A stretch of 64,000 nucleotides of DNA from JBMNQS01 sp050944255 (lineage in GTDB: Bacteria; Bacillota; Clostridia; Christensenellales; Maliibacteriaceae): positions 1 through 64,000 of the forward strand of contig JBMNQS010000003.1 in assembly GCA_050944255.1 (NCBI GenBank). The letters run 5' to 3'. The position numbers and the translations under genes are program-made. The notes below the pieces were generated by a model that saw only the letters and a program-made list of their open reading frames with translations, was not told where the DNA came from and did no database searches. This document shows positions 33,936-43,173 of the stretch, one piece after another; positions within the stretch are counted from its first letter, which is position 1, and every line of letters begins with the position of its first letter.

Positions 33936-34949
33936 ATGGCGATCACCTATCTTCAACTGAGCAAGGAAATACGGGAAAAAAAGCGCAGGGGGCTGTATCT
34001 GCTGCACGGCGAGGAAGAGTTCGTCAAAGACAGGATGCTGGCGCAGCTGTGTGAACTGCTGCTGCCGGAGGATATGCGGTCCTTCAATGAGTTCGTGCTG
34101 GAAAGCCCCGACGCGGCGGCCATTGTGGCCGCGTGCGAGCTGTTTCCGGTGATGGCCCAGCGCAAGCTGGTGCTGGTGCGCGATTATGCGCTGCTGTCGA
34201 AGGGACGCGCCCGGGAGGAGGCGGCCCAGAGGGAGCTCTTGAAGGGGCTTTTCTCCGATCTGCCGCCGTATAGCGCGCTGGTGTTCGTGCAGCGGGAAGC
34301 GGTGGACGCGAAGAACAAGCTGCTCAAGGAGATCGCCGGCGCCGGCGTGGAAGTGAAGTTCGATTTTCTCAAAGAAAGAGCCGCCGCCGACTGGATACTG
34401 GCCTCGGCCAAGCGGGAGGGGCGCGCCATGCACTATGAGGCCGCCGAGGCCCTGGCCTACTACGCCGGGCCCGCCATGGGGCGCATCCATAGCGAGCTGG
34501 AGAAGCTCTACAGCTACGTTAAGGAGGACCGGAGCATAGACACGCGGCACGTGGAGGAGATTTGCGCTGGCGATCTGCGTTTTACCGTGTTTGAATGGCT
34601 GGAGCATGTGGCCGCCGGGCACAAGGACAAAGCCCTTTTGATGCTGCGGCGGATGCAGCGGGACAAGGAGGGCGGGCTGGAGCTGATCCCGCTGGCGGCC
34701 AGGCAGTTTAGGCTGATTGCCCGGTACCATGGCTACACTTCGGGCGGCATGCGGCCTGCCGACGCACAGAAGGCCCTGGGCGTCCCCGGCTTTGTGGCGC
34801 GCAAAGTGGCGGCGCAGGCCCGCTTCTTCACGCCGGAGAAAGCGCGGGCGGCGCAGCAGGCGCTGCTTGACGCCGACTACAACGTTAAGAGCGGCCAGTG
34901 GCGCGACGCCGACCTGGCGCTGGAGGTGGCGGTGCAGAAGCTGCTGTAG
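33936..34949 (+). CDS. holA: DNA polymerase III subunit delta
   Basis: 337 residues, the normal length. The clamp-loader delta subunit opens the beta clamp. The N-terminus GLYLLHGEEEFVKDRML is the degenerate P-loop region typical of delta; the middle has VFVQREAVDAKNKLLKEI, and the C-terminal helical domain contains RQFRLIARYHGY and ALEVAVQKLL. It follows comEC directly, the common comEC-holA-rpsT order of Firmicutes. Confidence 0.9.
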   Translation: MAITYLQLSKEIREKKRRGLYLLHGEEEFVKDRMLAQLCELLLPEDMRSFNEFVLESPDAAAIVAACELFPVMAQRKLVLVRDYALLSKGRAREEAAQRELLKGLFSDLPPYSALVFVQREAVDAKNKLLKEIAGAGVEVKFDFLKERAAADWILASAKREGRAMHYEAAEALAYYAGPAMGRIHSELEKLYSYVKEDRSIDTRHVEEICAGDLRFTVFEWLEHVAAGHKDKALLMLRRMQRDKEGGLELIPLAARQFRLIARYHGYTSGGMRPADAQKALGVPGFVARKVAAQARFFTPEKARAAQQALLDADYNVKSGQWRDADLALEVAVQKLL

Positions 34950-35140
34950 ATGCGGAAGGGGACGGATCGCGGCCGGCTCAAGCGCGTTTTCTCCCGAAAA
35001 ATCGGGAAACGGGACGGTTTTCGGCGAACGGGGAAGCGGTCCGCGCCCTTCAAATACGCCGTGCAAAACCGGGGCGGTCCGCGTGCTCTCAAATGCCTGC
35101 CGCGCCAAGAAAAATTGTCCGGTTTATTCCAAATTAAAAC

Positions 35141-35169
35141 TTGCAAACCGCTTTTGGCTGTGATATGAT
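35141..35169 (+). promoter_or_regulatory. putative sigma-A promoter of rpsT
   Basis: TTGCAA (35141-35146) and TATGAT (35164-35169), spacer 17 bp, about 40 bases before the GTG start. Confidence 0.6.
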
Positions 35170-35207
35170 AGTCACCGTGCTAAATTGTTCTGAAAGGGGG
35201 TTTAGTT

Positions 35208-35480
35208 GTGCCGAACATCAAATCCGCAATGAAGCGCGTAAAAGTTTCCAAGAAGCAGAACCTGCGCAATCGTGCCATCAAGTCGTCGGTGAAGACGGCT
35301 CTGAAAAAGTACGATGCCGCTTTAGAAAATAATGTCGACGAAGCCAAAGCGGCTCTTCCGACAGTGACAGCCGCCATCGATAAGGCTGCCGCCAAAGGCG
35401 TGATCCATAAGAATACCGCCAACAGGCGCAAGGCTGCCGTCGCCCGCAAGCTGCAGCAGGCGCAAGCCTCCGGCAACTGA
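35208..35480 (+). CDS. rpsT: 30S ribosomal protein bS20
   Basis: 90 residues, Lys/Ala-rich helical protein. It begins MPNIKSAMKRVKVSKKQNLRN and contains the conserved GVIHKNTANRRKAAVARKL. The start is GTG 35208 with AAAGGGGG upstream. Followed by its own terminator, then gpr, as in many clostridia. Confidence 0.96.
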   Translation: MPNIKSAMKRVKVSKKQNLRNRAIKSSVKTALKKYDAALENNVDEAKAALPTVTAAIDKAAAKGVIHKNTANRRKAAVARKLQQAQASGN

Positions 35481-35495
35481 GAAAAACGATACTCT

Positions 35496-35526
35496 AAGCG
35501 TGAAGGCGTGCTTTCGCGCTTTTTTT
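35496..35526 (+). terminator. terminator of rpsT
   Basis: AAGCGTGAA (35496-35504) pairs with TTCGCGCTT (35513-35521, one G-T pair), then TTTTT. Confidence 0.8.
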
Positions 35527-35652
35527 GTTGCCCGGAATAGGAAAAAATCCTTTTGCGCAGGATAATATCGGCGGCAATCGTGCGCATGAGAAAATGCAAA
35601 ACGGCGCATTTTAACCTTATTACAGCTTGCTTCACGAAAGGATTTTCTAAAA

Positions 35653-36633
35653 ATGCGGGAAATCAGAACAGATTTGGCCATGGAGGCCCATGAACATATC
35701 AGCGGCGGGCGCGGCGAAGTGGTGGGCGCCAAGCTCGAAAGACAGCGTGTGGACGAATCTTTGGAAATTACGAGGGTGGAAATATTCAATAAGAAGGGCG
35801 AGGAGGCGCTGGGCAAGGAGCAGGGCATGTATATCACCATGCAGTGCCCCGATATGGCCGGCGACGATGGGGCCGTGCGCCAAAAACTCGCCGAGATGCT
35901 GGCCAGGGAAATTAGATCGCTCTTGCCCAAAGACAGGCCGGGCGGGCCGGTTCTGGTGGTGGGGCTGGGCAACAGCCGCGTCACACCTGATTCTCTGGGG
36001 CCGCTGGTGGCCGGCAAAGTGATGGTCACCCACCATTTCGACTGGAGCGACGCCCAGCATGAATCCGGCGGCTTCGGCGACGTCTGCGCTATGAGCCCGG
36101 GAGTACTGGGCATTACGGGCATCGAAACCGAACAGATCATTTTCGGCGTGGTGGAGCAGATCAAACCCGGCTGCCTGATCTGCATCGATGCTCTGGCGTC
36201 CCAAAAGACGAGCCGGGTACTGACCACCATACAACTGGCCGACAGCGGCATAGCGCCCGGCTCCGGTGTGGGCAACCACCGCAAGGCCCTCAATGAAGCC
36301 TCCATGGGAGTGCCGGTAATTGCCATGGGGGTACCCATGGTGGTCTACGCGTCGGTGATCGCGCAGGACGCGCTGGATATGCTGCTGGATTCCTTCCGGC
36401 AGGAGGCCGAAAAGCTGCACTCCGACGCGGTGCTCCAGGCGCTCAAGGGAAGCGACGACGAGAGCATGCGCCAGCTTATGTCTCAGGTGCTGGGTGAGGA
36501 TATGGCAAGCCTGGTGGTGACGCCCAAGGATATCGACGACGCCGTGCAGCGCGCGTCTCAGGTGCTGGCCATGGGCATCAACCTGGCGCTGCATCCGGAT
36601 ATGGACTACGAGACGCTGATGATGATGCAGTAA
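35653..36633 (+). CDS. gpr: germination protease Gpr (GPR endopeptidase)
   Basis: 326 residues. It degrades small acid-soluble spore proteins at germination and is made as a zymogen in the forespore. RTDLAMEAHE near the N-terminus resembles the SASP-like autocleavage site. Family blocks are VLVVGLGNSRVTPDSLGPLV, SPGVLGITGIETEQI, IDALAS with nearby Asp, and GSGVGNHRKALNEASMGVPVIAMGVPMVV. The start is ATG 35653, with AAAGGA upstream. It is followed by spoIIP about 440 bases on, a conserved order. Confidence 0.94.
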   Translation: MREIRTDLAMEAHEHISGGRGEVVGAKLERQRVDESLEITRVEIFNKKGEEALGKEQGMYITMQCPDMAGDDGAVRQKLAEMLAREIRSLLPKDRPGGPVLVVGLGNSRVTPDSLGPLVAGKVMVTHHFDWSDAQHESGGFGDVCAMSPGVLGITGIETEQIIFGVVEQIKPGCLICIDALASQKTSRVLTTIQLADSGIAPGSGVGNHRKALNEASMGVPVIAMGVPMVVYASVIAQDALDMLLDSFRQEAEKLHSDAVLQALKGSDDESMRQLMSQVLGEDMASLVVTPKDIDDAVQRASQVLAMGINLALHPDMDYETLMMMQ

Positions 36634-36654
36634 GGCGGGCCCACGGCCCGTTCA

Positions 36655-36880
36655 AGAGCGTCAAAAAACTTTGTTTGACAGAGCGGTATGGACTGCGGCG
36701 CGCAGGGTCGGCCTCCTTGGGCGGTTGCCTATCTTCGCGTTAAGCGCCGCGGCTGCGCCGCGGTTACGCTCGAAACGAATCTGCGGATTCAGTCAAAACG
36801 CGAGGATTCGGCTCGCCTCGCCCACGGAATTTAAATGAGGGGCTTTGGCCCCTGATACTCCTCAAAGAGGCTTCTTTGAC
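36655..36880. repeat. modular palindromic intergenic repeat, inverted copy
   Basis: Read on the minus strand this resembles the left end of the 22.8-kb element: plus-strand CGCCCACGGAATTTAAATGAGGGGC-type blocks (about 36818-36875) are the reverse complement of GAGGGG...AATTCCGTGGGC. It also holds GCGCAGGGTCGG and a GTCAAAAAAC/GTTTGAC hairpin near 36660-36680, and a CGCCGCGGCTGCGCCGCGG palindrome. Confidence 0.65.
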
Positions 36881-36912
36881 AGTTTGAAACGGGCATGGCC
36901 CGTTCATATAAA

Positions 36913-36956
36913 AGCCCCGCGGAAACAGAACGACCTTTTCCGCGGGGCTGTTTTTT
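36913..36956 (+). terminator. strong hairpin terminator before spoIIP
   Basis: AGCCCCGCGGAAA (36913-36925) pairs with TTTCCGCGGGGCT (36937-36949), a 13-bp perfect stem, then TTTTTT after a G. It should end readthrough from gpr. Confidence 0.8.
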
Positions 36957-37072
36957 GCCGAAAAAAAGCGCCCGCACCGGCGTGTGAGCATTGTCCGACA
37001 TCGGTTTGCATATAGATGAACCACAGATTAAATAACCTGCGCGTACGCAGTAGTTTCGGGAGGGGGAATTGC

Positions 37073-38251
37073 ATGATCCGCATCCGGGTGATCACGTTGC
37101 GGCAGCTTATAGCCTGGATCATTGCGGCGATTGTGCTGGTATTTCTGCTGGTGCTGATGATCAAATGGATCATCAGCGACAATCAGACGAATATACCGGT
37201 GCTGCCCAGCCAGGCTCAATCGGACATTGTCCTGGAAGAAAAAACTTTGCTGGGGGAGGCGAGCGCCTCCCTCGGTGGACAGGCCCTGGAACCCGACCGG
37301 ATGCAGGCAGAATATGAGGAAAATACCGACGGCGTTTTAGAGCAGCCGTTTCAGGGCGGATGGGCGGGCCGCCTGATGATGGGACTGATCCATTTCGTCT
37401 TTGGGGTGGACCTGAATAACCCCGCGTCCATCATGAACGCGGCGATACCCGGCTCCAATTCGGTGGACAACAGCGCCGTGGCGCTGGGGGAGTCCGAACA
37501 GATATCCTGGGACGAACAGCATGAGCAGGTGCCCGATACCATCAAGATCGAGATCGAGAAGCTGGATCAAGAGATCGAGCAGCAACAGCCCGATGCGCCG
37601 CCGGTGACGGCGGGCAACAAGCAGATTTTCATATACCATACCCACAGCCGGGAGTCGTATAAAAAGCAGAGCAGCCAGCAGTACCAGGAAACCAGCAAGT
37701 GGCGCACGGCGGACCGGAATTATAACGTGATGCGGGTGGCCGATGAATTAAAGAATGTGCTTGAGGAGCAGTACGGCATTTCGGTGGACCACGATACCAC
37801 CGACCACGAGGCCCACGGGTACAACACCAGCTACAACAGGAGCTTCGTCACGCTCAAAGGCTACGCAGACAAGAATCCAGGGACGGATTTATACATCGAC
37901 CTGCACAGGGACGCCTACATAGAGGGCGCCAGGGGACAGGAAAAGAATGTGGACATCGGCGACGGACGCACCAGCGCGCAGCTCATGTTCGTTATCGGCA
38001 CCGGCGGCGAAGACAATCCGATTGCCCACTGGAGGGAGAACTACAGGATCGCCACGTACCTGACCAATGAGCTCAACGAGATGGTGCCGGGCTTGTGCAG
38101 GCCCGTGAGGGTGGTCTCGGGCCGGTACAACCAGCAGGTGGCCAAGGGATGCATATTGATCGAGGTGGGGCATAACGAGAACACGCTGGCCGAGGCCCTG
38201 ACGGCTATGGATTACCTGGGGGCGGCCATCGATAAACTGATCAACCAATAA
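37073..38251 (+). CDS. spoIIP: stage II sporulation protein P (peptidoglycan amidase/endopeptidase)
   Basis: 392 residues. One N-terminal transmembrane helix (about residues 12-36), a linker, then the amidase domain. SpoIIP works with SpoIID and SpoIIM to thin septal peptidoglycan for engulfment. Catalytic-type blocks are visible: IYHTHSRESYKK, DLYIDLHRDAYIEGA and ILIEVGHNENTLAEA. The start is ATG 37073 with GGGAGGGGG upstream; an in-frame ATG 19 codons earlier has no site. It is expected to be mother-cell (sigma-E) controlled, but a clear promoter was not found. Confidence 0.93.
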   Translation: MIRIRVITLRQLIAWIIAAIVLVFLLVLMIKWIISDNQTNIPVLPSQAQSDIVLEEKTLLGEASASLGGQALEPDRMQAEYEENTDGVLEQPFQGGWAGRLMMGLIHFVFGVDLNNPASIMNAAIPGSNSVDNSAVALGESEQISWDEQHEQVPDTIKIEIEKLDQEIEQQQPDAPPVTAGNKQIFIYHTHSRESYKKQSSQQYQETSKWRTADRNYNVMRVADELKNVLEEQYGISVDHDTTDHEAHGYNTSYNRSFVTLKGYADKNPGTDLYIDLHRDAYIEGARGQEKNVDIGDGRTSAQLMFVIGTGGEDNPIAHWRENYRIATYLTNELNEMVPGLCRPVRVVSGRYNQQVAKGCILIEVGHNENTLAEALTAMDYLGAAIDKLINQ

Positions 38252-38269
38252 AGGGGGAAAACGCCTGCC

Positions 38270-38297
38270 TTGAACTGGGGCGCAGGTTTGCTATAAT
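38270..38297 (+). promoter_or_regulatory. putative sigma-A promoter of murI
   Basis: TTGAAC (38270-38275) and TATAAT (38292-38297), spacer 16 bp. Confidence 0.55.
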
Positions 38298-38340
38298 GAA
38301 ATAGTGAAACACCGAACCTATCCAACCTGCGAGGTATACC

Positions 38341-39132
38341 ATGACCAAAGATATGCGTCCCATCGGCGTGTTTGATTCGGGGCTGGGCGGCGTGACGATG
38401 CTGGCCTGCGCCATGCGGGAATTGCCCTGCGAGAAATTCATCTACCTGGCGGACCTCCTGCACGCGCCCTACGGGGAAAAACCCATAGAGGAGATCCGGC
38501 GCCTGGTGGACGAAGCGTTGGAGAAACTTTTGAAGCACGATGTAAAGGCGCTTCTGGTGGCATGCAATACCGCCACCAGCGTCAGCGGCCAGAACCTGAA
38601 AAAACGGCTGAGCATGCCGGTGGTATGCATGGAGCCCGCGGCGAAAAAAGCGGTGCGGACAGCCGGAGAAAGGCCCATCGTGGTGATGGCCACGCCGGCC
38701 ACGCTCTCGCTGGAAAAGTATCATCTTCTGGTGGATACGCTGAAGGAGCAGGGAGAGTTTGTATCCGCGGCGTGCCCGGGGCTTGCCGGGATGATCGACG
38801 CGGATGCGGACGAGGCGGCCATCCGGGACTATCTGATCAAAACCATGCCCGAACAGACCCGCCATGCGGGAGCCATCGTGCTGGGCTGTACCCACTATCT
38901 GTGGATCAAGGATCAGCTGGAGGCGCTTTATCCCGGGGTGCCGCTGGTGGACGGCCACATGGGGACGCTGAGGCAGCTGCGGCGGCTGCTGGAGGAAAGA
39001 AATCTTCTGGCTTCGCATAGGGCCTCTGAGGGCGAGAGGGTGGAGCTTCTGACCACGGGCGACGCGGACGCCCTGCCTGCCATGCGCGCCAAGCTGAACC
39101 GGCTGCTGGAAAATCCGGTCTGGAATCCGTGA
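38341..39132 (+). CDS. murI: glutamate racemase
   Basis: 263 residues. It makes D-glutamate for peptidoglycan. Both catalytic cysteines are present: Cys75 in ACNTAT and the second in LGCTHYLW. IGVFDSGLGGVTML opens the protein, and APYGEKP follows. The start is ATG 38341. It is monocistronic behind its own promoter. Confidence 0.94.
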   Translation: MTKDMRPIGVFDSGLGGVTMLACAMRELPCEKFIYLADLLHAPYGEKPIEEIRRLVDEALEKLLKHDVKALLVACNTATSVSGQNLKKRLSMPVVCMEPAAKKAVRTAGERPIVVMATPATLSLEKYHLLVDTLKEQGEFVSAACPGLAGMIDADADEAAIRDYLIKTMPEQTRHAGAIVLGCTHYLWIKDQLEALYPGVPLVDGHMGTLRQLRRLLEERNLLASHRASEGERVELLTTGDADALPAMRAKLNRLLENPVWNP

Positions 39133-39397
39133 CGGTCAATACGGACCGTGAGCAAATGGGGGCCGGGTGAATATAGTGGTATTGAAGCGGATGATTGCGG
39201 CGCGCGGCCCGTGTCCGCGCCCTGTCCGTTTCGCTCCGACGCATTCAGGGGCCGCTTGAAAAAGGCTTTTATATACGAAAATATTGTGCTGCGTGCGGCT
39301 GCGCGTAAACTTGAATGGATGCCTATGTGCAATGCTGTTGCCGGATCGCCAGCGCCTGCACGCAGCAATAATCAGCCAGAAACCAAACCGTATTGCC

Positions 39398-39435
39398 AAG
39401 AACAGGGCCGTCCGAAAGGATGGCCCCGTTCTTTC
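39398..39435. terminator. bidirectional hairpin between murI and the permease remnant
   Basis: AAGAAC...GGGCC (39398-39413) pairs with GGCC...GTTCTT (39418-39433) around a GAAA tetraloop. T tracts are short on both sides. Confidence 0.55.
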
Positions 39436-39442
39436 TCAAATA

Positions 39443-39942
39443 CTACCCCGACTGCGCCAGCACCTTTTTGGGCGGCATGAGCAGCGTCCGTATATTGGCA
39501 ATGAAAACCGACAGCACAGCCGTCAATGTTACAAGCAGATAAACTGTTAGGAAAGTGCCAAATGAGAGCGTCAGATCAAGTGTGTCCGGCATCACGTCAC
39601 GGTGCTCTTCAAAAAAATCTATAATGTTTTGATCAGCTTTACTCTGCAGCAGTTCGCTCTGGTTGGACTCTTCTTTAGCGTAACTCATCAATTCTCTTTG
39701 GATAACGCCTCTTAGTGAGAGAACCGGAATCGTTGACAACAGGATAGCCACAAAGGTTAATACGCTATATGAAAACTCGATTGGTAGCTGCGCTTTAAGC
39801 CACGAATCGTCTGGTTGATAGCGTTATAAAACAAGACGCTTGAAAACAATAGAATACAAACCAAGAGTGTAGTGGACAAAAGCAGCAGCGTTTTGCCTTT
39901 TTTCCTCACAATGTGGAGGAAAGCCCGTTTTGCAGCGCTCAT
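39443..39942 (-). pseudogene. FtsX-like ABC transporter permease with a large internal deletion
   Basis: The N-terminal 61 codons (39942-39760) read MSAAKRAFLHIVRKKGKTLLLL and end in NQTIRGLKRSYQ; the ribosome site GAGGAA is intact. Shortly after, in another frame, comes the C-terminal end of the same protein class: QLPIEFSYSVLTFVAILL, ELMSYAKEESNQSELL, and a final TM helix plus SVFIANIRTLL...KKVLAQSG. The large outer domain and two helices of a normal FtsX/MacB-type permease are missing and the frames do not match. No ATPase gene is adjacent. A deletion remnant. Confidence 0.7.
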
Positions 39943-40141
39943 ATCGGTTCCTCAATTCTTGAAAGCCAGTGTATTAGTATCCACTTCTATTACTATATTA
40001 GCATAGCACATCATATGGGCATAATAAAGCGGGGAAGGGCGGACGGATGTGCTTTTGGTGAGCGAATGGGTATTCGGCTGCACGCTGCGCTACGGACCGA
40101 TTTTTATTGGGTTTATCGCCGGCAGGCGGTGGATTTGTGCA

Positions 40142-40210
40142 TTGACAGGGCATGTGGGCACTGATACAATATATAGTGCCAAATGAGATCGGGCATACAA
40201 TATATTTGTT
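40142..40210 (+). promoter_or_regulatory. nrdJ promoter with two NrdR boxes
   Basis: TTGACA (40142-40147) and TACAAT (40165-40170) with 17 bp form a promoter. Two near-identical boxes, ATACAATATATAGTGC (40164-40179) and ATACAATATATTTGTT (40195-40210), match the NrdR palindrome type (acaCwAtATaTwGtgt) and start exactly 31 bp apart, three helical turns. The first covers the -10 box, so bound NrdR should block RNA polymerase. Confidence 0.8.
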
Positions 40211-40239
40211 TTTTTGCTCTGGTAACGGGAGGTTCTTTT

Positions 40240-42660
40240 ATGCTGACGGACAATGCCATCAAAGTGCTGGAAAGACGGTATCTGGCCAAGGATGAGGATG
40301 GAAACCTGATTGAGACGGTGGACGATATGTTCCGCCGGGTTGCGCGCGCCGTGGCGCAGGCGGATTTGAATTATGACGAGAAGGCCGACGTGAAAGCTGC
40401 GGAGGATGAGTTCTACAGCCTGATGACGGACCTTGAATTCATGCCCAACTCGCCCACGCTGATGAACGCCGGACGGCCTTTGGGCCAATTGTCCGCGTGC
40501 TTCGTGCTGCCGGTGGAGGACGCCATGGACAAGATATTCGACGCGCTGAAGCACGCGGCGCTGATCCATAAGTCCGGCGGCGGCACCGGATTCTCTTTCT
40601 CGCGGCTGCGCCCGAAAGGCGCGTCCGTACGCTCCACCGGCGGCGTGGCCAGCGGGCCCGTCAGCTTCATGAAGGTCTTTAACGCCGCCACCGAGGCCGT
40701 CAAGCAGGGCGGTACCAGAAGAGGCGCCAATATGGGCATCCTGCGGGTGGATCATCCGGATATTCTGGAGTTTATCCAGTGCAAAAAGGACTTGACCCAG
40801 GTCACCAACTTCAATATCAGCGTGGGCATCACCGAGAAATTCATGCAGGCGGTGGAAGCGGGCGAATCCTACGAATTGATCAATCCGGCCACCGCAAAGG
40901 CGGAGGGCGTTCTCAACGCCCGCGAAGTGTTCGACCTGATCGTGGAGATGGCGTGGCAGAGCGGTGAGCCGGGCATCATCTTCCTGGACCGACTGAACCG
41001 CGACAATGTGCTGCCCAAACTCGGCGAGATTGAAAGCACCAATCCCTGTGGCGAACAGCCGCTGCTGCCGTATGAAAGCTGTAACCTGGGCTCCATCAAC
41101 CTCAACGCGGTGGTGGACTACAGTAAGGACCACGAAAAATTTGAAATCAACTACGCCAAGCTGGCCAGGATCGTCGGCTCGGCGGTGCATTTCCTCGACA
41201 ATGTCATCGACATCAACAAGTATCCCCTTGAAGAGATCGCCGATATGACCCGCTGCGGCAGGAAAATCGGGCTGGGCGTCATGGGCTTTGCCGACGTGCT
41301 GTTTAAACTCGGGATCGCGTACGGCTCCGAGGAAGCCACGGCGCTGGCCGAGAAACTGATGCAGTTTATCCAGGACCAGAGCAAGATCGCCTCCGCCGAG
41401 CTGGCCACGGTGCGCGGACCCTTTCCCATGTACCCCGAATCCACACTGGCGGAGCAGGGCATCTGCGTGAGAAACGCCACCACCACCACCATCGCGCCCA
41501 CCGGGACCATCTCCATTATCTGCAATGCCTCCAGCGGTATCGAACCGCTGTTTGCCGTCAGCTTTATCCGCAACGTTATGGACAATGACGAGCTGATCGA
41601 GGTGCATCCCTACTTTGAACAGGTGGCCAAAGAGCGGGGATTTTACTCTGCCGAACTGATGAGCCGCATCGCCAAAGAAGGAACGCTGCATGGCATGGAC
41701 GAGATCCCGGACGACGTGAAAAAGGTTTTCGTCACCGCCCACGATATCTCGCCCGAAGCGCATATCCGCATGCAGGCGGCTTTCCAACGCTACACGGACA
41801 ACGCCGTCTCAAAGACGGTCAACTTTGCCCATGACGCCACACGGCAGGATGTCAGCGACGTGTACTTCATGGCCTTTAAAATGCTCTGCAAGGGCGTGAC
41901 CATCTACCGCGACGGCAGCCGCGACGCGCAGGTGCTCAATGTGGGCTCTGTGAATAAAGCAGGCGCCAAAGAGACGCCCGCCGCCGTGTCCGAGGAGGGT
42001 TTTGCCGATAAGTCGGTGACGCGCAAGCTGACGCCGCGCCCGAGGCCCACGGTAACCATGGGCATCACCGAAAAGGTCAAAATCGGCTGCGGGACGCTGT
42101 TTATTACCGTCAATTACGACGAGCAGGGCATATGCGAAGTCTTTACCAACGTGGGCCGCGCCGGCGGCTGCCCCTCCCAGAGCGAGGCCACCAGCCGGCT
42201 GACGTCCATCGCGCTTCGAAGCGGCGTGGACCCCGACAGCGTCATCGAGCAGCTCAAGGGCATACGCTGCCACTCCACGCTGCGCCAGAGGGGACTGAAA
42301 GTGCTGTCCTGCCCGGACGCCATCGCCCGGGTGATCGAAAAAGTGCTCAAGGCACAGCCCTTTGAGGCCATCGAGGGCAACGGCAACGGTAACGGACAGC
42401 TTCTGGAGGCGGATCTGCCTGAGCCGCAGGACGACCAAAAACACGCGTGCCTTGAAAACTGCTCGCTGTGCTCGCTGCAGGATATCTGCAGCAATCCCCA
42501 GAGGCAAAACGGCGGCGTGGTTTTAAAAGATATGATGCAGGCATCCGAGGCGGCTCTATACGGTCCAAACCACGGCTGGTGCCCCGACTGCGAAAGTAAA
42601 CTGGAGTTTGAGGGCGGCTGCGTGGTCTGCCGCAACTGCGGGTATTCCAAGTGCGGGTGA
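40240..42660 (+). CDS. nrdJ: adenosylcobalamin-dependent (class II) ribonucleoside-diphosphate reductase
   Basis: 806 residues. Makes deoxyribonucleotides with B12 as radical source, with or without oxygen. Family blocks: FMPNSPTLMNAGRPLGQLSACFVLP (substrate-site Cys in LSACF), SGGGTGFSFSRLRPKG, GGTRRGANMG, NPCGEQPLLPYESCNLGSINL (NPCGE, PYESC cysteines), and RDGSRDAQVL. The C-terminus has CLENCSLCSLQDIC and a zinc ribbon (CPDCESKLEF...CRNCGYSKCG) with the redox cysteines. The start is ATG 40240 with GGGAGG upstream; an in-frame ATG 19 codons earlier would lie over the second NrdR box. Repressed, by inference, by NrdR. Confidence 0.96.
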   Translation: MLTDNAIKVLERRYLAKDEDGNLIETVDDMFRRVARAVAQADLNYDEKADVKAAEDEFYSLMTDLEFMPNSPTLMNAGRPLGQLSACFVLPVEDAMDKIFDALKHAALIHKSGGGTGFSFSRLRPKGASVRSTGGVASGPVSFMKVFNAATEAVKQGGTRRGANMGILRVDHPDILEFIQCKKDLTQVTNFNISVGITEKFMQAVEAGESYELINPATAKAEGVLNAREVFDLIVEMAWQSGEPGIIFLDRLNRDNVLPKLGEIESTNPCGEQPLLPYESCNLGSINLNAVVDYSKDHEKFEINYAKLARIVGSAVHFLDNVIDINKYPLEEIADMTRCGRKIGLGVMGFADVLFKLGIAYGSEEATALAEKLMQFIQDQSKIASAELATVRGPFPMYPESTLAEQGICVRNATTTTIAPTGTISIICNASSGIEPLFAVSFIRNVMDNDELIEVHPYFEQVAKERGFYSAELMSRIAKEGTLHGMDEIPDDVKKVFVTAHDISPEAHIRMQAAFQRYTDNAVSKTVNFAHDATRQDVSDVYFMAFKMLCKGVTIYRDGSRDAQVLNVGSVNKAGAKETPAAVSEEGFADKSVTRKLTPRPRPTVTMGITEKVKIGCGTLFITVNYDEQGICEVFTNVGRAGGCPSQSEATSRLTSIALRSGVDPDSVIEQLKGIRCHSTLRQRGLKVLSCPDAIARVIEKVLKAQPFEAIEGNGNGNGQLLEADLPEPQDDQKHACLENCSLCSLQDICSNPQRQNGGVVLKDMMQASEAALYGPNHGWCPDCESKLEFEGGCVVCRNCGYSKCG

Positions 42661-42662
42661 AC

Positions 42663-43150
42663 GCCGGGCGTTGTCCGTCGGCCTCCGGCGGCCAAAGGCT
42701 CCGCCTTTGGAATCCGCCAGGGACATTGTCCCTGGACCCGTTTATGGAAATGCCCGCAGGCGGTCATTTCCGGGGAGCCATATTGGGATTAAATGGAGAG
42801 TGAAGCCTGAAATGCCTGCTCTTGGGGCGTTGCCCGGACTGGGATGAATGCCGGGCGTTGTCCGTCGGCCTCCGGCGGCCAAAGGCTTCGCCTTTGGAAT
42901 CCGCCAGGGACGATTGTCCCTGGACCCGTTTGCGGAAATGCCCGCAGGCGGTCATTTCCGGAGAGCCATATTGGGATTAAATGAAGAGTGAAGCCTGAAA
43001 TGCCTGCTCTTGGGGCGCTGGCCGGACTGGGATAAATGCCGGGTGTTGCCCGTCGGCCTCCGGCGGCCAAAGGCTCCGCCTTTGGAATCCGCCAGGGACG
43101 ATTGTCCCTGGACCCGTTATGGAAATGCCCGCAAGCGGTCATTTCCGGGG
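42663..43150. repeat. tandem array of about 187-bp units (two and a half copies)
   Basis: Units start at 42663, 42850 and 43038 with GCCGGGCGTTG, GCCGGGCGTTG and GCCGGGTGTTG. Each contains TCGGCCTCCGGCGGCCAAAGG, a GGCTCCGCC/TTGGAATCCGCC segment, CAGGGAC-ATTGTCCCTG, then TGGAAATGCCCGCA-GGCGGTCATTTCCGG. The first two continue with AGCCATATTGGGATTAAATG; the third breaks off. Copies differ by few bases, so the array looks recent. Confidence 0.8.
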
Positions 43151-43173
43151 AATATGAAAACTGTTTGGAATCG

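Noticed and set aside
40090..41787. 565-codon frame antisense to nrdJ
   Set aside because: Mirror frame; nrdJ, its promoter and NrdR boxes explain the sequence.
42663..43150. CRISPR-like look of the tandem array
   Set aside because: Units are about 187 bp, nearly identical throughout, with no short repeats and unique spacers.
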